From: a bacterium
Lineage (GTDB): Bacteria; UBP6; UBA1177; JAKLFG01
Reading direction: 5' to 3'
NCBI GenBank assembly: GCA_029573155.1
Contig: JAKQHE010000217.1
Location: 1 to 32,049 of the forward strand
Length of the DNA: 32,049 nt
The translations under genes and the position numbers were made by a program. Below, piece by piece: positions 24,524-32,049 of the stretch. The stretch's first letter is position 1; each line of letters opens with the position of its first letter. Below the pieces are notes generated by a model. That model worked only from the letters and a program-made list of their open reading frames with translations. It did no database searches and was not told the origin of the DNA.

Positions 24524-25524
24524 CGCTCGAAGAATCGTTGCCCGCCGGGCAGTCGTTTTGCCGTGATGAACAGCCGATAGAGCGTATCCTGCATGCCGGG
24601 AAAGCGTTCAAGCAGCGAGAACAGCCGTTCCTGTTTTTTCTTGAAGGCCAACAGTCGCGCCAGTTCGGGCATCGCGTAGCGCCTGTCTTTCAGTTTACGG
24701 CCTATCTCGCGACCGCTGACGACCGCAGTGGATATCCCTTCGCCGGTCGCCCGTAACGCCAGTCCCGCCGCGTCGCCGATGAGATAGATCCCCTCGTGTT
24801 CGACGCCGGCGTACCGGTGCGCGACCCAGCCGCTTTTCGGCGGCGATACGGGCATGCCGGGGAACCGGCGCGCTATCTCTCCGTCGAGCAGACCCCGGGC
24901 GACGGCGGGGGCAAGCCGCCCCGGATCGAAATAGATGCCGATATTCACCCGGTCGCGGTGAGGAAAGGACCAGAGGTAGCCGGTGCCGTAGCGCGCCGCG
25001 TCGAGCAGGAGCGCGTAATCCTTCGAAATGGTGCGTACCTCGCGATATATGCCCAGAGATCGGCGCGTCGGTAGGCCGAGCGACCGGCGGACGATCGAAA
25101 GAGCGCCGTCGGCGCCCACGATGCTGTCGGCCGACCATTCGTCCCCGCCATCGGTCGCGATGGTGTGGCGGTCCCTCATCCGGGCCCGGACGCCGAGCAT
25201 GATTTCCACCCCCGCCCCGTTGGGTATCTTCGCCAGTTGATAACTCGCGAGTGTCTCGCGGGGGATGGTGAACCGTGGCGTTTCGAGGCGGAGGCGGTGC
25301 TCTTTTCCCGCTATCTCCACGACCTGTTCGTCGAACCGGAGGGCCGAGGGAGGCGTAAGATCGGCTGGCATCAGCCGCGAGAGGGCGCCGGCGCAGGCTT
25401 TCGGGCCGACGGCCCGCTGCCTTTCCAGCACTACCACCGACGCGCCCGAACCGGCGAGTTCCGCCGCGCAGGAAAGCCCGGCTGGGCCGGCGCCGAGGAT
25501 GAGTATGTCACACCGTTCTTTCAG
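24520..25524 (-). CDS. Geranylgeranyl-reductase-family FAD-dependent oxidoreductase
   Basis: [23 protein letters not shown] motif; [40 protein letters not shown]; likely CTG start at 25524 with GGAGG 7 nt upstream. Confidence 0.85.
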   Translation of the reverse strand: MKERCDILILGAGPAGLSCAAELAGSGASVVVLERQRAVGPKACAGALSRLMPADLTPPSALRFDEQVVEIAGKEHRLRLETPRFTIPRETLASYQLAKIPNGAGVEIMLGVRARMRDRHTIATDGGDEWSADSIVGADGALSIVRRSLGLPTRRSLGIYREVRTISKDYALLLDAARYGTGYLWSFPHRDRVNIGIYFDPGRLAPAVARGLLDGEIARRFPGMPVSPPKSGWVAHRYAGVEHEGIYLIGDAAGLALRATGEGISTAVVSGREIGRKLKDRRYAMPELARLLAFKKKQERLFSLLERFPGMQDTLYRLFITAKRLPGGQRFFER

Positions 25525-25605
25525 AGGGGATCCTCCCGTTTCGCTCTCCGCGCATGGTGCCCTGTCCGCCGGTGAAAAGCAAGAAAGGAGGGTATCCGGG
25601 TTTGA

Positions 25606-25634
25606 TTGACTCTTGCGGCGCCGGGCGATATACT
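25606..25634 (+). promoter_or_regulatory. Near-consensus sigma70-type promoter TTGACT-N17-TATACT
   Basis: -35 TTGACT 25606-25611, 17-nt spacer, -10 TATACT 25629-25634, 26 nt before ATG 25661. Confidence 0.7.
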
Positions 25635-25660
25635 GACGCGCGTAAAAGGGAGTTCTCCTT

Positions 25661-27736
25661 ATGTCCGTCATGACCCCGGCCCGCCTCGCCCTGTTCCGGG
25701 CTATCGTCTACGCGACGCTCTGCTCGTCGTTGCAGGTGCTCACCGTGCGGATGCTCTCGTATGTCTTCCCGTTCCAGATGATATTCGCGATATCGCTGAC
25801 GGCCGCCTTCTCCATCCTGTTCACCGGTCTCGGTGCGCTTTTGGCGAATCGCCTGCGCCGCCGGATCATTTTGGTCATGACGATGACCGGCGCGCTGTTC
25901 TTCGTTTCGTTCCTCCTCATATCGCTCGGTACCCTGCTCCCCAAAAGCGTCATGTTCGCCGTGACGCTCGATAATGTGCTCGCGCTCCTGCCGGGCGGCA
26001 TGGTGGCGAGCATACCGCTGGCGGCGGCGGCCGTCGCCGCGCCGCTTGTGCTGTCGGGCGGACTCGCCGGCGGGTTCTATCTCACGATACTCGAGGAGGA
26101 CCGGCCGCTCCTGCGGTGGTTGGTCGCGGGGATCGCCGTCGGGTTCTTTGTCGGCTATGCCGGGACCGCGTTCCTCATGGGACTGACGGGGATATGGAAC
26201 CTCATACTCGTCGTTTCCGCGCTTGCGGCGGTCGGCTTCCTGAAGCCGCTCCGGTTCGCGCTCGCGGCGTTCGCGCTCATTGTAACGGTCCTTGTCGCCG
26301 ATCCCGACCGGTATCTGTTCGACGCACTGGGGCGCGAACCGCTCATCTGGAGTCAGGGCGGAAAGCCCTCCCGCGTCGCGGGATTCTGGTCGCCCTACGC
26401 GCGGCTCGATTTCTACGATGTCGGCGAGGAACGGCTGGCGGGGCTCTACAACGGCATCCAGTGGTGGCTCACCGGCGACACGACGCATGATCTGTCGGTC
26501 CGGCGGGAACTGTACCGTCATATCGCCGGCGATGTGCTGATCATCGGATCGGGTGGCGGTCACGGCCTGCTCTCCTTGGCCGGCGCATCCTCGATAACGG
26601 CGGTAGAACTCGACCCCGGGGTCATAGAGACGCTCAAAGGTCCGCTCGCCGGATACAACGACGGCGTCTACAACCGCGTGGATACCTACGCGATGGAGGG
26701 GCGCGCTTTTCTCGATCTCACCGACCGGCGGTTCGATGTCGTGGTCTATGAGGCGCCCGAGTTCGTGTTCGCCAACTCCGAGAAAAGTTTCGTGAGCATG
26801 GAGAACTACCTCTACACCCTAGAGGGTATCGGTCGCGCCTTCGAGCGGTTGCGGCCGGGCGGTACGCTCATCGTTTATCACACCTATGGACTCATACCGA
26901 CCGAACGGTTCGTGAAGGCCTATCCCCCCGGTACGCGGTGGGCGGTGTTCCGCGCGGAGGCCGAACTGATACGGAAGGTGCAGGTGGCCTTCGCGGTCGC
27001 TTCGCGCGAGGAGGCGACGATCGAACGGTGGCGCGAGGTGTTCCTGCGGGGCGGAGCGGAGGAACTGTCGACGACCCCCGCATTCGCCGCGTCGCTCGCC
27101 GCCGCCGCGCCGGTGACCGATGACCGGCCGCTTCTCCATTTCCGCGACTGGCGACAGGCCCTGCCGTTCATCGTGAGCGCCTTGCTGGTGGCGGTGTTGC
27201 TCGGACTCATGCTGTACCGCCGGACGCCGCGTCGCCTGCCGATCTTCTTCGCGCTGGTCGGGGTCGGCTTCATCATGACCGAACTCGCGGTCATCAACCT
27301 CCTGCGCTCACTGCTCGGCGGTTATGTCGAAACGACCGGTGTCGCACTCGGTTCTCTCATGCTTTCCTCGGCCGTCGGCGCGCTGTTCCACGAAAGGATG
27401 CGGTCGAAGTGGCTGGTGCCGCTCTGCATCGCCGGTTTCGTGGTCATGTTCCTGCTCCTGCGATATCCGCCGGTCGCGGCGCCGTGGATCGTCAAGGTCC
27501 TGTGGATCGGCGCGGCGGTCGCGCTCCCCGGCGCCGTCACAGGGGTTTTCTTCCCCGCCGGCCTCGCCGCCGGGGCCGCCGCCGAGTCCTCCTATTTCTA
27601 CGCGGTGGACACGGTGGCGACCGCGCTCGGGTTCCTCGTGTTCTATCTGGTCATACTCGCCGCCGGTTTCACGGGCGCCATCGCGACGGCCCTGCTCTGC
27701 TATCTCGTTGCGGCACGCATCTTCTCGCGGTCGTGA
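25661..27736 (+). CDS. Membrane-embedded spermidine-synthase-like protein (TM segments - Rossmann/SAM fold - TM segments)
   Basis: N-terminal hydrophobic helices; DVLIIGSGGGHGLLSLAGASSITAVELDPGVIETLKG; FDVVVYEAPEF; C-terminal hydrophobic helices. Confidence 0.82.
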   Translation: MSVMTPARLALFRAIVYATLCSSLQVLTVRMLSYVFPFQMIFAISLTAAFSILFTGLGALLANRLRRRIILVMTMTGALFFVSFLLISLGTLLPKSVMFAVTLDNVLALLPGGMVASIPLAAAAVAAPLVLSGGLAGGFYLTILEEDRPLLRWLVAGIAVGFFVGYAGTAFLMGLTGIWNLILVVSALAAVGFLKPLRFALAAFALIVTVLVADPDRYLFDALGREPLIWSQGGKPSRVAGFWSPYARLDFYDVGEERLAGLYNGIQWWLTGDTTHDLSVRRELYRHIAGDVLIIGSGGGHGLLSLAGASSITAVELDPGVIETLKGPLAGYNDGVYNRVDTYAMEGRAFLDLTDRRFDVVVYEAPEFVFANSEKSFVSMENYLYTLEGIGRAFERLRPGGTLIVYHTYGLIPTERFVKAYPPGTRWAVFRAEAELIRKVQVAFAVASREEATIERWREVFLRGGAEELSTTPAFAASLAAAAPVTDDRPLLHFRDWRQALPFIVSALLVAVLLGLMLYRRTPRRLPIFFALVGVGFIMTELAVINLLRSLLGGYVETTGVALGSLMLSSAVGALFHERMRSKWLVPLCIAGFVVMFLLLRYPPVAAPWIVKVLWIGAAVALPGAVTGVFFPAGLAAGAAAESSYFYAVDTVATALGFLVFYLVILAAGFTGAIATALLCYLVAARIFSRS

Positions 27737-27743
27737 GGCCGTC

Positions 27744-29162
27744 ATGAAGATAGCGCTCGTCCAGCCGTGGCCGCGGGATCCACTGCCGGGGCCCTTACCT
27801 GCGTCGATAGGGGAAGGTTCCGAGGTCATGCCGCCGCTTGGATTGCTGTACCTGGCGGGTTATCTGCGGGAACGGTCATCGCATGAGCCGTTCGTGCTGG
27901 ACGCATGGGCAGAACGGCTGAACGATGCCGACATCGTGACACGATTGCATAAGGCGGCGCCCGACATCATCGGTATAACGGCGATGACCCATACGCTCCG
28001 TGACGCTCTCACCGTCGCACGGGCCGCGAAACGGGCGTTCCCGCAGGTTCCCGTCGTCATGGGAGGTCCGCACCCGACGCTCTACCCACGGGAGACGCTC
28101 GCGCTGTCAGGCGTCGATATGGTCCTCGCGGGTGAAGGAGAGCGACCGCTCGCGATGCTACTCGACGCGATCTTGTCCGGCGGGCGACTCGAAGAGGTGC
28201 CGGGACTCGGCTGGAAAAAAGACGGGGTCATCGTTGTGAACGATGAATGCTGGTCGGCCGATCCACTCGATGACCTGCCGTTCCCCGCGTTCGATGCGGT
28301 ACCTGTCGAACGGTACGGGTCGGTGCTCGCCGTACGCCGCCCGGTGATGAGCATGGTCACCTCGCGCGGCTGTCCCTATCGGTGTTCCTTCTGTGACCGC
28401 CCGCTCCTCAAGGGGAGCCGGTGGCGCGCCCACTCCGCGGAACGGGTGGTCGCCGAGATGGAACGGCTGGCCGGACTCGGCGTTCGCGAGATCGCGCTGT
28501 ATGACGACACCTTCACCGTCGATCGGCAACGGGTGCTTGACATCTGCCGCATGAAGAGGGAGCGGTCGCCGTCGCTCCTTTTCAGCGTCCGGACCCGTAC
28601 CGATCTGGTTGATGAGGATGTGCTCGCCGCGCTTGCCGCCGCGGGGTGTGTCGCGATGCACTACGGCATCGAATCGGGATCGCCGCCGGTCAGGGAGCGG
28701 ATAGGGAAAGGGAGCGGTATCGAAGAGGCGATAACGGTTTGTGACCTGACGCGACGGTACGGGATGGAGACGCTCGCCTATTTCATGATAGGGAACCCGG
28801 GGGAGACGCCGGAAGATATCGCGGCGACCGAGCGTCTGATCGAACGGCTGTCGCCCGATTACCTGCATCTGACGGTGTTGATGCCGTTCCCGGGTACGCC
28901 GATCTATCGAGAGATGCTGGGAAAAGGGCGATTAGCGGAGGATGTGTGGCGGCGATTCGCGATTGACCCGTCGCGTGATATCGAACCGCCATTGTGGGAA
29001 GAACATCTTTCCCGCGCCCAACTGCTGGCGTGCCGTCGCCGGATATATCGTCGATTCTACGGTCGCCCCGGGTATATCCTTTCACAGTTGCGCGGCGTGT
29101 CTTCGTTGCGCGAACTGGGGGCGAAAGCGATCGCCGGGATCCGGCTCCTCACGATGCGGTGA
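27744..29162 (+). CDS. B12-binding-domain/radical SAM protein
   Basis: MKIALVQPW...PPLGLLYLAGYL; VVMGGPHPTLYPRETL; RGCPYRCSFCDR (CX3CX2C); ATG 27744 (27324 call is an overlong extension). Confidence 0.9.
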   Translation: MKIALVQPWPRDPLPGPLPASIGEGSEVMPPLGLLYLAGYLRERSSHEPFVLDAWAERLNDADIVTRLHKAAPDIIGITAMTHTLRDALTVARAAKRAFPQVPVVMGGPHPTLYPRETLALSGVDMVLAGEGERPLAMLLDAILSGGRLEEVPGLGWKKDGVIVVNDECWSADPLDDLPFPAFDAVPVERYGSVLAVRRPVMSMVTSRGCPYRCSFCDRPLLKGSRWRAHSAERVVAEMERLAGLGVREIALYDDTFTVDRQRVLDICRMKRERSPSLLFSVRTRTDLVDEDVLAALAAAGCVAMHYGIESGSPPVRERIGKGSGIEEAITVCDLTRRYGMETLAYFMIGNPGETPEDIAATERLIERLSPDYLHLTVLMPFPGTPIYREMLGKGRLAEDVWRRFAIDPSRDIEPPLWEEHLSRAQLLACRRRIYRRFYGRPGYILSQLRGVSSLRELGAKAIAGIRLLTMR

Positions 29163-30000
29163 GGCGTATCATCAGGAACGCCAATCCGGCGCCGAGAAAA
29201 CAAAGACGGTAACGGGTACGGTGGACGATCATCCGCCGTGAGGCGTAGGGCGTCGGCACGAGCGTTGCGGCCGAAAGCGACTGAAGGGCAGAGGCTGTCA
29301 CGAAAGGCGCCGCCCAGACAAAAGAGAACAGCCCGAAAAAGGACAGCAGGAGCAGAAGACAAAGGGCGCCGAGCGTTATCGCGAGGTGGAGCGCCGTCCA
29401 GAGCCGTGGCCCGAACCGGACCGCGCCGCTTGCGATGCCCGCCGTCTTGTCGGCATCGTGATCTATCAGTTCGTGGTTCACATGACCGGCGGCGAGTATG
29501 AGCGCGAAATAAAGGGAAAGGAATAGCGACCGGTCGTCGGGCTTGCCGATGAGCGCCCAGCCCTGCTGGAACTGGACCATGCCGACGGCGACATGCACGA
29601 TGGTCCCGGCGAACGGGACATATTTTGCACCGTACCGTGGGAACGAATAGATGCCCCACAGGAAGAAGATGCCCAGTGCGTACGGGACGGCGGCGGGCCG
29701 CAGGAAGGCGAAGATAGTCAACGCTGTTGCGAGCGTTAGAGCCGAGACGACCGCATAATCGCGGCCCGAGGTAAGTCCCGCCGCCGCCAGCCGGGGGTTG
29801 GCGGCGTCATCGCGCAGCCCGGCCCAACTGTTGAACGCGTATATGGAAACGATGAGCAGATACGAGGCGAAAAGACCCCCCCAGAGGCCCGGGTCGAAAA
29901 GCGAAGCGAAGCGGGGCGCCGCCATGATGGTCCCGATGATAGTGAAGCCGGTGATGAGGAGCGCTTCGGGGAGTCGGTAGGGGGTCAGGATCGCTTTCAT
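29149..30000 (-). CDS. UbiA-family prenyltransferase
   Basis: NSWAGLRDDAANPR and NHELIDHDADKTAG Asp-rich motifs; multiple hydrophobic helices. Confidence 0.85.
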   Translation of the reverse strand: MKAILTPYRLPEALLITGFTIIGTIMAAPRFASLFDPGLWGGLFASYLLIVSIYAFNSWAGLRDDAANPRLAAAGLTSGRDYAVVSALTLATALTIFAFLRPAAVPYALGIFFLWGIYSFPRYGAKYVPFAGTIVHVAVGMVQFQQGWALIGKPDDRSLFLSLYFALILAAGHVNHELIDHDADKTAGIASGAVRFGPRLWTALHLAITLGALCLLLLLSFFGLFSFVWAAPFVTASALQSLSAATLVPTPYASRRMIVHRTRYRLCFLGAGLAFLMIRLTAS

Positions 30001-31775
30001 CGAACTTCCGAAAAGCGGAACACGACGGTGTCCGGTCCCTCGAACACCTTCTCGAGATGGGGTGAGCCCTCCAGTTGCGAAAGGGAGAGACGATCCTTTT
30101 TAAGTTCCATCCCCTTATGGTAGACGAGCGCCGTGACGCCGTACGCACGAAGCCGGGCGATCGCCTCCGCCTGCGGGAGTTTCATGGTCCAGTGGTAGAA
30201 AATGACGCGCGGGGTCGGAAAGTAGCCGTTGAGGCCGCTCACCGTCGAGCGGCGGTGGGAGGACTGCCAGTAGAGATAGATGAGTTCGCGGTTGTACTGG
30301 AACAGGTCGTCCCAACTGCTCGTGAACATCGAGACCTCCCGGATGACCGGGCGCGGCTGATGTTCCGAGCGGGTCACGAACTCGCGCGGGTCTATCCGTT
30401 CCCACGCGGCGGGATCCTCAAGGTCCATGTTAAAGGTGGTCGGCAGGTCGACGAAGACCTCGCTGGCAGCGGTCGTCGCGGCGAATTCGAGGTAATCGGC
30501 GGGAGCCGGGATGTAGGCGGCGACGGGCCAGCGTTTGAAGGGCATCGGGGTGTTCTCGACGCCGTGGATGAGGAAGACGGCGGTGACGAGCCCGAAGGCG
30601 GCGCCCCGTTTCTTCTCGAGACACCGGGCGAACAGCCGGTCGAGCGACAGTCCCGCGCAGACCGAAAGGGCGAACAACACAAGGAAGTAGGCCCGATTGG
30701 TGACGCGCAGGTAGGAGAGTATCGGCAGCCAGGTGTAGAAGGGGTACAGCGGCGCAGGCGGCTGGATCTTCGCCTGCGGGTGGTACAGGAAATTGGGGCC
30801 GAACGCAAAAACGAAGCCTCCGATGAGGATGAGCAGGAACAGCCATCGGTCACGGTTCCATGTCCGGAGCCCGTAGACGCCGAGGAGCGTGAGCAGTATC
30901 CCGATGAAGTTGCGGTGCCGCACGAACCCCCAGTTCTGCGGCAGGTCGATAAGACCGCCGTACAGCGGATTTTCAGGCAGGGCCGCAACGAAGTCGAACG
31001 GCATGAGCGAGGTCATCCGCGCGGTGTAGAGCAGTTGGAACGGATCGTTGTAGTGGAGGGAAAGAGCGGTATGCAGGTAGAAGAGCAGATAGGGGAGCGG
31101 CAACAGGAGGTAGAGCGCGACCGGAGCGACCACCCGGCGGAGCGGTATCGTGATGCCCCGCTTCCAACGGTGAAATACGATGATGGCCGCCAGAAGCACC
31201 GTCTGATAGATGAAGACATACAGCGAGAAATATATCTGCATGCCGCCGAGCGCCGCAACGCCCCACAACAGGGCGTCGTTCCGTTCGCGGAAGTGGCGTA
31301 TCAGGAGCGTTGCCGCCGTCAGCGGAAGAAGATAGAAATAGATGATGGAGTCGTCGATATGGGCGAAGGTCATGTTGCAGCAGGAAAAGGCGAATCCGGC
31401 GAACAGGGCGCCGGGGAACGGCCGCATGAACAGCTCCGCGAACCGGTACACCGCCCAAGCGGTGAGCGCGAAGATGAAGGTGAGGTACAGGTAATAGGTC
31501 CAGATATCGGTAAGACCGAACAGTTTAAGGAGCAGAAAGAGGGCGCAGCAACCGGGGGTCGCCTCGCCGTAGGAGAACACCTGCGGCACCGGGTACATCG
31601 CAAAGCCGATGGCGGGGTCGAACAGGCGCTCGAAAAAGAGACGGTACTGGTGGGATATGGCGATAAGCAGCCAGGAGTCACAGTTGCCCGGAAGTGCCCC
31701 GTTCAGCGGGAACTGGAGAAAGAGCAGGCCGAAAAAGGAGAGATAGGCGAGGAAGATGAGGATATCCCGTTTCAT
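29997..31775 (-). CDS. Multi-TM membrane protein, GT-C glycosyltransferase-like
   Basis: Many hydrophobic helices; soluble C-terminal part; ATGA overlap with downstream UbiA gene. Confidence 0.7.
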   Translation of the reverse strand: MKRDILIFLAYLSFFGLLFLQFPLNGALPGNCDSWLLIAISHQYRLFFERLFDPAIGFAMYPVPQVFSYGEATPGCCALFLLLKLFGLTDIWTYYLYLTFIFALTAWAVYRFAELFMRPFPGALFAGFAFSCCNMTFAHIDDSIIYFYLLPLTAATLLIRHFRERNDALLWGVAALGGMQIYFSLYVFIYQTVLLAAIIVFHRWKRGITIPLRRVVAPVALYLLLPLPYLLFYLHTALSLHYNDPFQLLYTARMTSLMPFDFVAALPENPLYGGLIDLPQNWGFVRHRNFIGILLTLLGVYGLRTWNRDRWLFLLILIGGFVFAFGPNFLYHPQAKIQPPAPLYPFYTWLPILSYLRVTNRAYFLVLFALSVCAGLSLDRLFARCLEKKRGAAFGLVTAVFLIHGVENTPMPFKRWPVAAYIPAPADYLEFAATTAASEVFVDLPTTFNMDLEDPAAWERIDPREFVTRSEHQPRPVIREVSMFTSSWDDLFQYNRELIYLYWQSSHRRSTVSGLNGYFPTPRVIFYHWTMKLPQAEAIARLRAYGVTALVYHKGMELKKDRLSLSQLEGSPHLEKVFEGPDTVVFRFSEVR

Positions 31776-31779
31776 GCGT

Positions 31780-32040
31780 TCAGAACCTCAACGGCATGAG
31801 ATGGATGGCGAACAAGAGTATCAACGAGAGTGCCGCGTAGTAGCCGGTGAACAGTTTGCCCGCCGGTGGGACGGCGCGGGAAAGAAGGAGGATCGGCGCC
31901 ACGGAAAGAAAGAATATCGGCGTCGTGACGGCGACAAGGTCGACCCCCGTGAAGGGGCGACCGTACGGCGGGGCGGCCACACCGATGAAAAGGGCGTACC
32001 AGAGGACGATAGCGGCGATGACCGCGACCACGCCGCGCAA
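31780..32040 (-). CDS. Small or edge-truncated membrane protein
   Basis: Hydrophobic ORF on same strand 4 nt upstream of the 31775 ATG; called start TTG 32040 is at the window edge and frame remains open. Confidence 0.5.
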   Translation of the reverse strand: MRGVVAVIAAIVLWYALFIGVAAPPYGRPFTGVDLVAVTTPIFFLSVAPILLLSRAVPPAGKLFTGYYAALSLILLFAIHLMPLRF

Positions 32041-32049
32041 CGAGAGAAG

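Noticed and set aside
25508-26563. 351-aa minus ORF
   Set aside because: Antisense to the spermidine-synthase-like gene; highly charged low-complexity product.
27324-27743. N-terminal 140-aa extension of the radical SAM ORF
   Set aside because: Overlaps the upstream membrane gene out of frame; real start is ATG 27744 with the expected KIALVQP N-terminus.
30075-31799. 574-aa plus-strand ORF, K/E/R-rich
   Set aside because: Antisense to the multi-TM protein 29997-31775; hydrophilic charge-rich translation is what antisense of a TM gene gives.
1-32049. tRNA, rRNA, CRISPR arrays, IS transposases
   Set aside because: None recognised by eye; a tRNAscan/Infernal run would be needed to exclude small RNAs.

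Overview
High-GC bacterial window (Gram-negative-type lipoproteins, probably a metagenome-type lineage; taxonomy not resolvable from sequence alone). The left two thirds are a same-strand array of large secreted proteins. First comes a >3.3-kaa Cys-rich mosaic protein truncated at the left edge: DUF4215-like CGDG...E.CDDGN repeats, 4 LamG-like domains, 2 C-type-lectin-like domains and a C-terminal ALK/LTK-type glycine-rich domain. Three paralogous lipoproteins follow, each built as lipobox + Asp-rich linker with a conserved TDDLIPDEEE motif + 9, 6 or 1 copies of a ~60-aa four-Cys module + right-handed beta-helix with a choice-of-anchor-Q-like C-terminus. A further lipoprotein is an arylsulfotransferase (ASST) homologue. 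A MntA/HepT (type VII) toxin-antitoxin pair sits between two lipoprotein genes, bracketed by near-identical ~46-bp direct repeats belonging to a palindromic intergenic repeat family. That family recurs only in this part of the window and in one case supplies the start and signal-peptide N-region of a gene. The right third is compact: UDP-glucuronate decarboxylase-like SDR, geranylgeranyl-reductase-family flavoprotein, membrane-embedded spermidine-synthase-like protein behind a near-consensus sigma70 promoter, B12-type radical SAM protein, UbiA prenyltransferase, and large membrane proteins. The most novel-looking signals are nested domain insertions in the giant protein (LamG inside DUF4215 repeats, three times; a PPC-like beta-sandwich inside both CTLDs), the 9/6/1 module copy-number series, and the repeat-bracketed TA module.
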